From Bradyrhizobium pachyrhizi (lineage in GTDB: Bacteria > Pseudomonadota > Alphaproteobacteria > Rhizobiales > Xanthobacteraceae), in contig NZ_LFIQ01000114.1 of NCBI RefSeq assembly GCF_001189245.1, positions 112,386-176,385 of the forward strand: 64,000 bases of DNA, in the 5' to 3' direction. A model generated the notes under the pieces. The model had not been told where the DNA came from, ran no database searches, and worked only from the letters and a program-made list of their open reading frames with translations. A program made the position numbers and the translations under genes. This document shows, piece by piece, positions 8,888-18,123 of the stretch (positions are counted from its first letter, which is position 1; every line of letters begins with the position of its first letter).

Positions 8888-9520
8888 ATGAACGCACCGA
8901 GCCTGACCCGCCCCAAGATTGCCGAAACCGTCATCGAGCCGACGGTCAAGCTGCGCGAGGTCAAGGTCGGACGTTGCTGCGAGATTCTCGGCGACACCGC
9001 GATCGAATACACCGAGCTTGGCGACTACTCCTATCTCGGCAGCGGCTGTATCGTCGCCGACGCCGTAATCGGCCGCTTCTGCGCGATCGCGGCGCAGGTC
9101 CGGATCGGCGCGCCCAATCATCCGCTCGAGCGCCCCTCGCAGCATCGCTTCACCTACTGCCCCGAATACTACACGGCCTCTGCCGAGCGCGATCATGACT
9201 TCTTCAGGAACCGACGCGCGGATCGCGTCGTGATCGGAAACGACGTCTGGATCGGCCACGGCGTGATCGTGCTGCCCGGCGTCACCGTCGGAGACGGCGC
9301 AGTGCTGGCGGCCGGCGCCGTGGTCTCGCGCGATGTCGCGCCCTACACCATCGTCGGCGGCGTGCCGGCCCGGCCGATCAAGGAGCGGTTCAACCGCAAG
9401 ATCGCCGCCGAGCTGTCGCAGATCGCCTGGTGGAACTGGCCGGCTGAAACCATCTGGGAACGCCTGCCCGAATTCCAGTCCGGCGATGTCGAGGCGTTTT
9501 GCGCGCGGTGGCGGGCTTGA
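8888..9520 (+). CDS. hexapeptide-repeat acyltransferase (phosphonate-associated type)
   Basis: Acetyltransferase of 210 residues with a left-handed beta-helix ([19 protein letters not shown], then [13 protein letters not shown] and [12 protein letters not shown]). The [19 protein letters not shown] block is characteristic of the hexapeptide transferases often found in C-P lyase (phn) clusters. No phn gene is visible in the window, so a phosphonate role is uncertain; the upstream GDPD gene hints at a link to organophosphates. The gene ends one base before the stop of the convergent ABC-F gene. Confidence 0.8.
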   Translation: MNAPSLTRPKIAETVIEPTVKLREVKVGRCCEILGDTAIEYTELGDYSYLGSGCIVADAVIGRFCAIAAQVRIGAPNHPLERPSQHRFTYCPEYYTASAERDHDFFRNRRADRVVIGNDVWIGHGVIVLPGVTVGDGAVLAAGAVVSRDVAPYTIVGGVPARPIKERFNRKIAAELSQIAWWNWPAETIWERLPEFQSGDVEAFCARWRA

Positions 9521-9521
9521 G

Positions 9522-11144
9522 CTAGCTCCGCAGTCCCGGCGCTTCCTGGCCGGTACGCGCGACATACTCAGTGTAGCCGCCGCCATATTGGTGGATGCCG
9601 TCAGGGGTCAGCTCGAGCACGCGGTTGGAGAGCGCGGCGAGGAAGTGCCGGTCGTGCGAGACGAACAGCATCGTGCCCTCGAACTCGCAGAGCGCATTGA
9701 TCAGCATCTCCTTGGTGGCGAGATCGAGATGGTTGGTCGGTTCGTCCAGCACGAGGAAATTCGGCGGATCGAACAACATCTTCGCCATCACCAGCCGCGC
9801 CTTCTCGCCGCCCGAGAGCACCCGGCACTTCTTCTCGACGTCGTCGCCGGAGAAGCCGAAACAGCCGGCGAGCGCGCGAAGGCTGCCCTGCCCGGCCTGC
9901 GGAAACGCGTCCTCCAGCGACTGGAACACGGTGCGCTCCCCGTCGAGCAGGTCCATCGCATGCTGGGCGAAATAGCCCATCTTGACGCTGCCGCCGATCG
10001 CGACCGCGCCGTCATCGGGCTCGGTTGAACCGGCGATCAGTTTCAGGAGCGTCGACTTGCCCGCGCCGTTGATGCCCATCACGCACCAGCGCTCCTTGCG
10101 GCGGATCATGAAGTCGAGGCCGTCATAGATGCGCTTGCTGCCATAGGCCTTGTGGACGTTCTTCAGGCTGACGACATCCTCGCCCGAGCGCGGCGCCGGC
10201 TGGAATTCGAACGCCACGGTCTGCCGCCGCCGCGGCGGCTCGACCCGCTCGATCTTGTCGAGCTTCTTCACCCGGCTCTGCACCTGGGCTGCGTGCGAGG
10301 CGCGCGCCTTGAAGCGCTCGATGAACTTGATCTCCTTGGCGAGCATCGCCTGCTGCCGCTCGAACTGCGCCTGCTGCTGCTTGTCGGAGAGCGCGCGCTG
10401 CTGTTCGTAGAACTCGTAATTGCCGGAATAGGTGGTGAGCTGGCCGGCGTCGATCTCGACCACCTTGTTGATGATCCGGTTGATGAACTCGCGGTCATGC
10501 GAAGTCATCAGCAGCGCGCCCTCATAACCCTTCAGGAACTGCTCGAGCCAGATCAGGCTTTCGAGATCGAGATGGTTGCTCGGCTCGTCGAGCAGCATGA
10601 CGTCCGGACGCATCAAGAGGATGCGCGCCAGCGCCACCCGCATCTTCCAGCCGCCGGATAGTTTGCCGACGTCGCCTTCCATCACCTCCTGGCTGAAGCC
10701 GAGACCGGCCAGCGCCTCGCGCGCGCGGCCGTCGAGCGCATAGCCGTCGAGTTCCTCGAATTGATGCTGCACCTCGCCATACCGCGCGATGATGTCATCC
10801 ATCTCGTCGGCCTTGTCGGGGTCGGCCATCGCCGCCTCGAGTTCCCTGAGCTCGGCCGCGACCACGCTGACGGGCCCTGCCCCATCCATCACCTCGGCGA
10901 CCGCGCTGCGGCCGGACATCTCGCCGACATCCTGGCTGAAATAGCCGATCGAAATGCCGCGATCGAGCGAGACCTGGCCCTCGTCCGGGATTTCCCGGCC
11001 CGAGATCATCCGGAACAGCGTGGTCTTGCCGGCGCCGTTCGGCCCGACGAGGCCGATCTTCTCGCCCTTCTGGAGCGCCGCGGAGGCTTCGATGAAGAGG
11101 ATCTGGTGGCCGACTTGCTTGGAGACGTTATCGAGGCGGATCAT
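9522..11144 (-). CDS. ABC-F family ATP-binding protein
   Basis: Cytoplasmic ABC-F ATPase of 540 residues with two nucleotide-binding domains and no membrane segments. Walker A motifs are GPNGAGKTT at about residues 34-42 and GINGAGKST in the second half. The signatures are LSGGWKMR and LSGGEKARL, and the Walker B regions are LLDEPSNHLDL and VLDEPTNHLDL. The charged linker between the domains is the part that reaches into the ribosome in this family. Members act on translation or, in some branches, antibiotic resistance. Subfamily assignment (Uup, EttA, YbiT, YheS) needs a tree. Confidence 0.9.
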   Translation of the reverse strand: MIRLDNVSKQVGHQILFIEASAALQKGEKIGLVGPNGAGKTTLFRMISGREIPDEGQVSLDRGISIGYFSQDVGEMSGRSAVAEVMDGAGPVSVVAAELRELEAAMADPDKADEMDDIIARYGEVQHQFEELDGYALDGRAREALAGLGFSQEVMEGDVGKLSGGWKMRVALARILLMRPDVMLLDEPSNHLDLESLIWLEQFLKGYEGALLMTSHDREFINRIINKVVEIDAGQLTTYSGNYEFYEQQRALSDKQQQAQFERQQAMLAKEIKFIERFKARASHAAQVQSRVKKLDKIERVEPPRRRQTVAFEFQPAPRSGEDVVSLKNVHKAYGSKRIYDGLDFMIRRKERWCVMGINGAGKSTLLKLIAGSTEPDDGAVAIGGSVKMGYFAQHAMDLLDGERTVFQSLEDAFPQAGQGSLRALAGCFGFSGDDVEKKCRVLSGGEKARLVMAKMLFDPPNFLVLDEPTNHLDLATKEMLINALCEFEGTMLFVSHDRHFLAALSNRVLELTPDGIHQYGGGYTEYVARTGQEAPGLRS

Positions 11145-11303
11145 GCTCTAATACTGGGAAACTGAGGATTTGCGGCCTCTTATTCGATCTGGGACGCGGG
11201 TGGAAGCCCATTCCGCAGGTTCGTGCCGCGTTTCGTGCATGCCACGATCATTGCCAATCGAATATGACATGAAGCGGTTCGATGATCGGTTTTGGGGCAT
11301 CTT

Positions 11304-11747
11304 ATGCAAGTCTGGTTTCTCTATCTCCTCGCGCTTGGCGCCGGCATCTGCGTCGCGGTTCAGCAGGTCCTGAACGGCAATCTCAGGTCTGCCCTCAACT
11401 CGCCGGCCTGGGCCGGGCTCGTCAGCTATCTCGGCGGACTCGTGACGATGGCGGTCGTGCTGGTCGCGACGCGCGAGCCGGTGCCGTCCTGGAAGCTGGT
11501 GACGGCAGTGCCGTGGTGGGCCTGGAGCGGCGGTGTCCTCGGCGGCATCTTCATCCTGTTGATGATCCTGCTGCTGCCGCCACTCGGCGCCGCGACCCTG
11601 CTGGCACTGGTGGTTGCGGGTCAAATGCTCGCGGGCATCGCGATGGACCATTTTGGCCTGTTCGGGCTGGCGCAGCACCCCGTGTCGGTTTCACGGCTGG
11701 CCGGCATCGCACTGATCATCGGCGGCGTGCTTCTGATCAAGGATTGA
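11304..11747 (+). CDS. DMT family transporter, YdcZ type
   Basis: Small integral membrane protein of 147 residues with four or five transmembrane helices, matching the single-domain DUF606/YdcZ branch of the drug/metabolite transporters. Such half-size proteins normally dimerise; the substrate is unknown. I chose the ATG at 11304 (MQVWFLYLLALG) over an in-frame TTG at 11292. It is divergent from the ABC-F gene and convergent with the first GrlR-like gene, so it is probably transcribed alone. Confidence 0.8.
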   Translation: MQVWFLYLLALGAGICVAVQQVLNGNLRSALNSPAWAGLVSYLGGLVTMAVVLVATREPVPSWKLVTAVPWWAWSGGVLGGIFILLMILLLPPLGAATLLALVVAGQMLAGIAMDHFGLFGLAQHPVSVSRLAGIALIIGGVLLIKD

Positions 11748-11757
11748 CGGGCTCTCG

Positions 11758-12462
11758 TTACGCCCGGCGCATCAGCCGCAGTTCGGCCGACAGGCGAAGG
11801 CTGCGCTTGCCGGCCAGCGCGATTCCTTCGAGCTCGGCACCATCCGCACGGCACGAACCGGCGAAGCCGATGCCGACTTCATAACCGCCGAACACCGGGT
11901 ACTCGCCCTTCGCCGAGGTATGCTCCTGGTTGACGATCTCGCCTCGCCAGCGGCCATCCGCGGACGAATACGAACCGAGATAGTAGAAGAACGCATCGCC
12001 GCCGAGGATGCGGCCGTCCATCAGCAGCATGACCCCGGTGAGCCCGGCGTCGACACCGTCGAGCGCGCGGAGATGGATGGAGTACAGTCCGTTGACAATG
12101 CCGCCGGGACCAACCGCCCCGCGCGGCGGCAAGGCCTCGTCGTCGAGCGGCGCCAAATTCGCCCAGAACACGCCGTCCGGCATGGCGTCGGCCTTGCCCT
12201 CGAGCAGGATGGTGGAACCCTCGCTCCTGCCGCGCACCTTGATGACGGTGACGTCGGCGCCCATCAGCGGCTTGAAGTTCGGATCGTCATTGTGGCGCTC
12301 GGTGATCACCTCGGCGGCGATCTCGCCTTCCGTCACCTGATAGGTGCCGAGATGGGCAAAGGCCGAATTGCCGCCCAGCATCCTGCCGTCATGCATGCAC
12401 ATGATGCTGCGGCCGAATGCGCCGTTGATGCCGTACTCGACCTTGTAAAGTCCGTTGAGCAC
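11758..12462 (-). CDS. GrlR-like tandem-domain protein (copy 1)
   Basis: Protein of 234 residues made of two similar domains. The N-terminal half has NGLYKVEY and GRMLGGNSAFAHLGTY, and the C-terminal half has NGLYSIHL and GRILGGDAFFYYLGSY. Both fit the GrlR-like fold, a beta-barrel family named for a negative regulator of type III secretion in enteropathogenic E. coli. The GTG start at 12462 is supported by the paralog at 19667-20371, which has the same length and start context. Upstream sequence is strikingly AT-rich. No secretion genes are near, so a role in type III secretion is not supported. Confidence 0.7.
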   Translation of the reverse strand: MLNGLYKVEYGINGAFGRSIMCMHDGRMLGGNSAFAHLGTYQVTEGEIAAEVITERHNDDPNFKPLMGADVTVIKVRGRSEGSTILLEGKADAMPDGVFWANLAPLDDEALPPRGAVGPGGIVNGLYSIHLRALDGVDAGLTGVMLLMDGRILGGDAFFYYLGSYSSADGRWRGEIVNQEHTSAKGEYPVFGGYEVGIGFAGSCRADGAELEGIALAGKRSLRLSAELRLMRRA

Positions 12463-12747
12463 GCAAAAATCCAAAAAAATAAAATTGATTCTGTTCGCCA
12501 CATAGCACCGGGCCGAACGCCGCACCATTGCGTCTTTTGGCGCAGGCAAGCCCGCAATGTCCGGGTGTGGACAGCAGCCGATTCGTCGCTTAGCTGTAGG
12601 CACCGCCCGCGTCGTACTGCGTCACGCGGGATCTGGTCTGCCGGTCCTCCACTATCTCAGTTCATTGTGTCCAAGCATTTGCGCATTCCGCCAATGGTCG
12701 CGCGCCGCACCCGGCCTCGACACAGGCGAGGCTTCGAGGAGCATCAC
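12463..12747. other. intergenic region with AT-rich tract
   Basis: This 285-base divergent spacer separates the first GrlR-like gene from the secreted unknown. At 12463-12490 it contains an A-run tract directly before the GrlR-like start, far more AT-rich than its surroundings, which should place a promoter or leader there. I see no RNA gene. The right end carries a cgagga Shine-Dalgarno for the gene at 12748. Confidence 0.4.
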
Positions 12748-13839
12748 ATGATCAATCGCTTTGGCCTGGCCGCCGCGCTGGCGCTGCTGCTCGGCAGTGG
12801 CGGTGCTGCCCTGGCGCAGTCGCTGCCCGACTATATGGGGCCGATCTCCGGCAAGACCTCATCAACGCCGGCCGCCGTCGCGACCAAGGACGTGCTGGCG
12901 CTCAACACCGGCATGTTCGAGCTCTATGGCGATGCGGCGCGGATCTTCCAGAAGAACATCCTCGACAAACACCCCGTGATCCTCGGCCTGTTCTCCGGCG
13001 CCGGCGGCCGCCTGATCCTGTACCGGCCGGGCAAGCCGCCGACCGAAGCGCCGCAGGTGCCGATCGTCTATCAGCTGCTCAAATCGGTCGGCCACAGCAC
13101 GATGGCGCTGGCCGAGGTGGTCGGCCCCTATGTCAACAATCCCGACGACAAGGCGTGGCGCGGGTCGATGCAGGCCTATCGCAGCCGGATGCAGTCGGCG
13201 CTCGACGGGCTCGATGCTACGCCGATGCAGGCGGACTGGCGCGACAACAACCGCGCCATCCTCAAGAACAACATCGCCTTCATGGATGAATGCCTCACCG
13301 CCGGCGCGATCCTCTTCGCGACGCTCGAGGCGTTCGGCAAGAAGCAGGCGCCGCTGCTCGCCAGGAACGTCGCCTGGGCTGCGCAGACCCAGGTCGCGCA
13401 CTGGATGACAGTCATGGCCGACTGGAAATCCCAGCTCGGCGCCGACTGGGACAAGACCTACGGCGCGAGCAACACGATCTATGTGGCGCGGCAGAACAAC
13501 GTGATCTTCAGCGTGCTGGCCCAGTTCTTCGGGCCTGACGCCATCAACAGCCGCCTGATGCTGATCGAGACGATCTCCTTCACCACGACGCCGTCGGACA
13601 TGCTGGAGTCGCTGACCCGGATCATCGCCGACCGCTCGGTCGGCGCGCTGTTTTTCGGCAGCTATCACCTGATGGACTATGAGCTGATGGGGGGCGATGC
13701 GCGCGAGGCGATCATCGCCGAGACCAAGAAGCGCGGCATGACGGCCTTCCTGCCGCCGCTGGTGCCGTTCGGCTCCAAGCAGTGGCCGACGCTGATCACG
13801 CCGGGTCCGGGACCGGCCACCATCGCCGACCTGAAGTGA
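12748..13839 (+). CDS. secreted protein of unknown function (363 aa)
   Basis: Exported protein with a signal peptide cleaved near ALA-QS (residues 22-24). I recognise no domain. The mature part is mostly helical, with segments such as DVLALNTGMFELYGDAARIF and KNNIAFMDECLTAGAILFATLE, and has few cysteines. It starts at 12748 after a gagga Shine-Dalgarno. It lies 115 bases upstream of the molybdenum hydroxylase genes on the same strand, so a functional link to that periplasmic enzyme is possible but unproven. Confidence 0.7.
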   Translation: MINRFGLAAALALLLGSGGAALAQSLPDYMGPISGKTSSTPAAVATKDVLALNTGMFELYGDAARIFQKNILDKHPVILGLFSGAGGRLILYRPGKPPTEAPQVPIVYQLLKSVGHSTMALAEVVGPYVNNPDDKAWRGSMQAYRSRMQSALDGLDATPMQADWRDNNRAILKNNIAFMDECLTAGAILFATLEAFGKKQAPLLARNVAWAAQTQVAHWMTVMADWKSQLGADWDKTYGASNTIYVARQNNVIFSVLAQFFGPDAINSRLMLIETISFTTTPSDMLESLTRIIADRSVGALFFGSYHLMDYELMGGDAREAIIAETKKRGMTAFLPPLVPFGSKQWPTLITPGPGPATIADLK

Positions 13840-13954
13840 GACCACGCCTACGACCTATTGCGACGTTGCGGTTGTGCTCGCTTTGCCGCAATACTTTCAC
13901 GTGCATTGCACCAATTGTTAAACCCCGGCGCGATATGCCGTCGTCGAGGTGTCG

Positions 13955-16744
13955 ATGAAAGATCAGACCATGCGGCCTTCGCGACGCGAATTCGTGAAGT
14001 GGTTGTCGGCAGGCGGCATCTCGGTCAGCCTGTCGCATCTGGCGCTGGCGAAGGAACCGGCTTTCGCGACCCGCGAGACGCTGCCCGGTCACGGCCATTT
14101 CAATCCGGCGGAAAAGGGCGCCGGCCGTGTCGACGGCGTGGCCAAGGTCACCGGCGCAAAACTCTACGCGTCCGACTTTCGCGCCGCCGACATGCCGGGC
14201 TGGCCCGCGACCACCGCGCACGCCATCCTGGTCCGCGCCGATGACGCGACGCATGTCTATGCCGGCATGGACCTCGCCCGTCTCGATGATCAGGCAAAGC
14301 CGTCGGTTATCGTGACCGCTGCCGATCTCGACCGGATCGGCACGCGGGTCCCGGAATTCTACACCGGCGACCTGTTCTGCCCGGTCGGCAAGACGCCGCT
14401 CTATCTCGGACAGCCGGTCGCGCTGTTGATCTTCGAGCAGTTCGACGCCTTCGACCGCGCGCGCCTCGCGTTGCGCGACGGCGGCTTCGTCAAATTCGGC
14501 GACGAGACCGGGCCGGTCATCCTGCCGAACTACGGCGCGTATCGCTTCACGCGCGTGGCGGGCGCCACGCCTGACGCGCCCGACGTCTATTCGCCGATCC
14601 AGGCCGGCTGGGTTTCGCCGAGCCGCATTCAGAACGCGGCGCTGCCGGTCTGGCTGCCGCTCGCCAAGGAGACCAAGGCCGACTACGCCAAGGCCGCGAC
14701 CCATGGCGAAGCGATCCGCGCCCAGCTCGCCAAGGACGATCCGACACAGCTCGTGCTCGACCGCGAGTTCGAGACCCAGTCGGTCGATCCGATGTTCCTC
14801 GAGCCGGAGAGCGGTCTCGCCTGGTACAGCGACAACAACGGCAATCTCGAACTCTTGCTCGGCGTGCAGTCGCCCTATGAGGCGACCGAGTCGATCGCCT
14901 TCATGCTCGGCAAGGCCCGCCCGCCGTTCCGGCCCTCGCACATCAACGCGCAGTTCGCCCATGTCGGCGGCGGCTTCGGCGGCCGCGACCATACGCCATT
15001 CGTGCTTTACGTGGCGCTGGCGGCGATGTTCCTCCCGGGCCGGCCGGTGCGGCTGGCGCAGGACCGCTACCAGCAATTCCAGGGCGGCATCAAACGCCAC
15101 CCGATCAAGATGCGCTCGCGGATCGGCATCGATCGCGCCAGCGGCAAGATCACTGCGTTCGCCGCCGACCATGTGCTCGACGGCGGCGGGCTCGCCAACT
15201 TCTCGGCCAATGTCGCGGTCGTTGCCGCGACCGCTGCGATCGGCATCTACGACATCCCGAAAGTCGACGTCACCACCGTGGCGCTGCATTCGCGCGGCGT
15301 CACCGCAGGGTCGATGCGCGGCTACGGCACGCTGCAGACCATGACCGCGCTGGAAGTCCTGATCGACGAGGCCGCCAGCGAGCTCAAGGTCGATCCGATC
15401 GCGTTCCGGCGCAACAATGCGCTGAAGCAGGACGGCCGGACCATGACCGGCAATCCCTACATCGTATCGGTGCGCACATCAGATATCCTCGACAAGCTCG
15501 AGAAGCATCCGATCTGGCGGCAGCGCGCTGACTTCAAGCAGAAGGCGCTGGAGGGACGCCTGGTCGGCACCGGCGTCGCCTGCGTCACCAAGGATTACGG
15601 CTCGGGCGCGGATTGCTCGCTCGGCCGGGTCGAGATCGATCCCGAGGGACGGATCGCGATCCACTGCGACCATGTCGAAATGGGCAATGGCGTCGGCACC
15701 GCACTCGCCAACCGGGTCGCGAGCCATCTCGGCGCCGTCGCCGGCGAGGTCGCGGTCTCTCGGGTCGACAGCTATGACGCGCTCGGCCTGGTCACCTCGG
15801 GCGATCCCTACACGATGGATCAGAAGACCCAGGATCTTGCCGAGAAGAACACGCGCTGGGTGCCCGTGATCAGCTCGGCGACCAGCGCGTCGATCGGCGC
15901 CCATGTCGGCACGCACTCGTCGGCCGAGGCGGCCCGCGTCATCTTCCGCTTCGGCCTGTGGCCGGCGGCGCTCGAGCTCTGGCACATCGCCAAGGCCGAT
16001 CCCCGCGCCCGCCAATGGGACCAGGCGCACTGGAAGGATGGCCAGCTGGCGCTCGACGATCTCGCGCCGCTACCCTTGCCGAAGCTTGCCGCGACCGCGC
16101 ATGCGCGCGGCTTCGTCACCGGCGCCATCGCGCACAGCTTCTCGCGCTGGGCCTGGTCGCGCGCGCGCTTCCCCCTGTTCGGCGAACAGTACCGCGCCGA
16201 GATCGACGCGCTCGCTGTTCGTCGTGGCCGGAGCCAATTCGAGCGGATCGACCGAACAAGCGTGAAATTCCCGCCGACCGACAACAACCGGATCGGCACC
16301 GCCTACACCTCGATGTGCGGCACGCTGGTCCGCGTCGAGATCGAGCGCACGACCGGCAGCTTGCGCATTGTCAAGGCCTACAGCGTGTTCGAATGCGGCC
16401 AGGCGCTGGTGCCCGAAGTGGTGCTCGGCCAGTCGCATGGCGGGTTCGCCATGGGCGTCGGCTACGCGCTGCTGGAAACTTTGCCGCCGTTCGAAGGCGG
16501 GCCCGGCAACGGGCAGTGGAATCTCGGCCAGTACCTGATCGCGCGCGGCTCCGATCTGCCGCTGCACGATCTTGAGATCGAGATGCTGCCGCCACTGACG
16601 CCGGACGAGCCGCCGAAGGGCATGGCCGAGGTGGTGATGATCCCGATCGTGCCGGCGCTGCTCAACGCGATCAACGATGCGACCGGCCACCGCTTCCGCT
16701 CTCTGCCGGTGACAACAAGCCTGCTCAAGGGAGCGCTGGCGTGA
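13955..16744 (+). CDS. molybdenum hydroxylase, molybdopterin-binding subunit (isoquinoline 1-oxidoreductase type)
   Basis: Large catalytic subunit of a xanthine-oxidase family hydroxylase, 929 residues. A twin-arginine signal (SRREFVKW at residues 9-16) predicts export of the folded enzyme to the periplasm. Cofactor-site segments HVGGGFGGRD and SMRGYGTLQ are present, and the catalytic glutamate is E892 in PKGMAE. It is longer than common members because of an insert around FGLWPAALELWHIAKADPRA. Like IorB-type enzymes it should hydroxylate an N-heterocycle or aldehyde using water; the substrate is unknown. ATG 13955 has a gagg Shine-Dalgarno. The stop overlaps the next gene by four bases. Confidence 0.85.
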   Translation: MKDQTMRPSRREFVKWLSAGGISVSLSHLALAKEPAFATRETLPGHGHFNPAEKGAGRVDGVAKVTGAKLYASDFRAADMPGWPATTAHAILVRADDATHVYAGMDLARLDDQAKPSVIVTAADLDRIGTRVPEFYTGDLFCPVGKTPLYLGQPVALLIFEQFDAFDRARLALRDGGFVKFGDETGPVILPNYGAYRFTRVAGATPDAPDVYSPIQAGWVSPSRIQNAALPVWLPLAKETKADYAKAATHGEAIRAQLAKDDPTQLVLDREFETQSVDPMFLEPESGLAWYSDNNGNLELLLGVQSPYEATESIAFMLGKARPPFRPSHINAQFAHVGGGFGGRDHTPFVLYVALAAMFLPGRPVRLAQDRYQQFQGGIKRHPIKMRSRIGIDRASGKITAFAADHVLDGGGLANFSANVAVVAATAAIGIYDIPKVDVTTVALHSRGVTAGSMRGYGTLQTMTALEVLIDEAASELKVDPIAFRRNNALKQDGRTMTGNPYIVSVRTSDILDKLEKHPIWRQRADFKQKALEGRLVGTGVACVTKDYGSGADCSLGRVEIDPEGRIAIHCDHVEMGNGVGTALANRVASHLGAVAGEVAVSRVDSYDALGLVTSGDPYTMDQKTQDLAEKNTRWVPVISSATSASIGAHVGTHSSAEAARVIFRFGLWPAALELWHIAKADPRARQWDQAHWKDGQLALDDLAPLPLPKLAATAHARGFVTGAIAHSFSRWAWSRARFPLFGEQYRAEIDALAVRRGRSQFERIDRTSVKFPPTDNNRIGTAYTSMCGTLVRVEIERTTGSLRIVKAYSVFECGQALVPEVVLGQSHGGFAMGVGYALLETLPPFEGGPGNGQWNLGQYLIARGSDLPLHDLEIEMLPPLTPDEPPKGMAEVVMIPIVPALLNAINDATGHRFRSLPVTTSLLKGALA

Positions 16745-17265
16745 CGACGCTCAACCTCACCATCAACGGCCAGAAGCACGGCCCGATCGAGGTCCGCGAC
16801 GACCTCTCGATGAACGATTTCCTTCGGGAAATGCTCGGGATGACCGGGACCAAGTTCGGCTGCGGCGCCGCGCAATGCCTGAGCTGTGCCGTCATCATCG
16901 ATAATCCCGACGGCACGAGCTACACCACCCCGACCTGCGTGGTACCCGCCGCGAATTTCGACGGCAAGGCGATCCGCACCGTCGAGGGCCACGCCAGGGA
17001 CGGCGAGCTCTCGGCGTTGCAGCGCGCCTTCATCGACCACTTCGCGTTCCAGTGCGGCTATTGCACGGCCGGCTTCCTCAACGAGGGCCAGGTGCTGCTC
17101 GAACGGCTGGCAAAGACGCCGGTGGCACGGGACCAGCTCGAGAGCGTCATTGCGGATGCGCTCGACGGCCATCTGTGCCGCTGCACCGGCTACATCAAGT
17201 ATCACCAGGCTGTGCGCGACGTGATCCTCGCCGATTCCAAACGCTATCTGACCGCCAGCAAGTAA
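16741..17265 (+). CDS. molybdenum hydroxylase, 2Fe-2S subunit
   Basis: Small iron-sulfur subunit of 174 residues that carries electrons from the molybdenum site. Cysteines 41, 46, 49 and 66 form the plant-ferredoxin-type cluster, and cysteines 105, 108, 146 and 148 (CGYC, CRC) form the second, so both clusters are complete. It starts with GTG in the overlap with the large subunit and has no signal peptide; it is presumably carried out of the cell by the Tat signal of its partner. No FAD subunit is encoded, as in the IorAB type. Confidence 0.9.
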   Translation: MTTLNLTINGQKHGPIEVRDDLSMNDFLREMLGMTGTKFGCGAAQCLSCAVIIDNPDGTSYTTPTCVVPAANFDGKAIRTVEGHARDGELSALQRAFIDHFAFQCGYCTAGFLNEGQVLLERLAKTPVARDQLESVIADALDGHLCRCTGYIKYHQAVRDVILADSKRYLTASK

Positions 17266-17276
17266 GCGTGCAAGCA

Positions 17277-17894
17277 ATGCCATCGGAAATGCGGTTTCGG
17301 ATCGTTGCAGTGCTGACGGCGCTCGCGACCAGCCTGTGCGCAGGCTACGCGGCGTCGGAAAGCGCGAGCCACGCCCTCGCCTCGCCGGAAAGCTTTGCCG
17401 GCATCGAGAACGTCGAGCAGCGCTCGGCGGCGATCTTCACCGAACTCGGCAAGGTATTGACGCATCCGCGCTGCACCAACTGCCATCCCGCCGGCGACAG
17501 CCCGCGGCAGGGCGATGTCAGCCGCATGCATCAGCCGCCGGTGACGCGCGGTGCCGACGGCCACGGCAACGACGCCATGCGCTGCTCGATCTGTCACCAG
17601 CACGCCAATTTCGATCCCGGTCGGGTGCCGGGCCACCCGGAATGGCACCTTGCGCCGCGCGAGATGGCATGGGCCGGCAAGACCGTCGGCGAGATCTGCG
17701 CACAAATCCGCGACCCCGCGCGGAATGGCGGCCGCAAGGTCGAGGAGCTGATCGAGCATATCGGCAAGGACACGCTGGTGGGCTGGGCCTGGCATCCCGG
17801 CTTCGGCCGCGCACCGGCACCCGGCACGCAGGCGCAGGCCGGCGCGCTGGTCGAGGCCTGGGTGAAGACCGGCGCGGCCTGCCCAGCGCCCTAG
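17277..17894 (+). CDS. di-heme cytochrome c subunit of the molybdenum hydroxylase
   Basis: Exported protein of 205 residues with two CxxCH heme sites, CTNCH at 66-70 and CSICH at 103-107. The signal peptide covers about the first 25 residues. It lies 11 bases after the 2Fe-2S subunit gene, and such proteins are often annotated as an isoquinoline 1-oxidoreductase subunit. The likely role is to accept electrons from the 2Fe-2S subunit and pass them to the respiratory chain, replacing the missing flavin subunit. The exact start is uncertain: GTG 17268, ATG 17277 and ATG 17289 are all possible. Confidence 0.75.
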   Translation: MPSEMRFRIVAVLTALATSLCAGYAASESASHALASPESFAGIENVEQRSAAIFTELGKVLTHPRCTNCHPAGDSPRQGDVSRMHQPPVTRGADGHGNDAMRCSICHQHANFDPGRVPGHPEWHLAPREMAWAGKTVGEICAQIRDPARNGGRKVEELIEHIGKDTLVGWAWHPGFGRAPAPGTQAQAGALVEAWVKTGAACPAP

Positions 17895-17910
17895 TCGCGC
17901 AACGTCCGAA

Positions 17911-18060
17911 CTAGTGGCGCTTGAAATACTGCACGTCGCGCTCGTGCTTCTCCGCCGCAGCGCGCGACTTGAAGGTGCCGAGATTGCGCCGCTTGCCGGT
18001 CTTCGGATTGACCTTGCGGGAATACAGCCGGTACTCGCCGGAACTTAGTTTGCGGATCAT
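17911..18060 (-). CDS. small conserved basic protein (49 aa)
   Basis: Basic 49-residue protein beginning MIRKLSSGEYRLYSRKVN and continuing with KTGKRRNLGTFKSRAAAEKHERDV. I recall similar short proteins across Rhizobiales, but no function is known. The fold looks like a beta hairpin followed by a helix, which could suit nucleic-acid binding; that is a guess. The start at 18060 is the conserved one, and the in-frame ATG at 18099 adds an unrelated extension. It is convergent with the cytochrome gene. Confidence 0.7.
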   Translation of the reverse strand: MIRKLSSGEYRLYSRKVNPKTGKRRNLGTFKSRAAAEKHERDVQYFKRH

Positions 18061-18123
18061 CGCAACGTCTCGCCAATGCCTTTCGCATGTCAACGACATG
18101 CCGCGGCGAGCGTTCCAGTTTGC

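Noticed and set aside
11758-12462. Type III secretion regulation by the GrlR-like genes
   Set aside because: No secretion or effector genes are in the window, so the family name cannot be carried over as a function.
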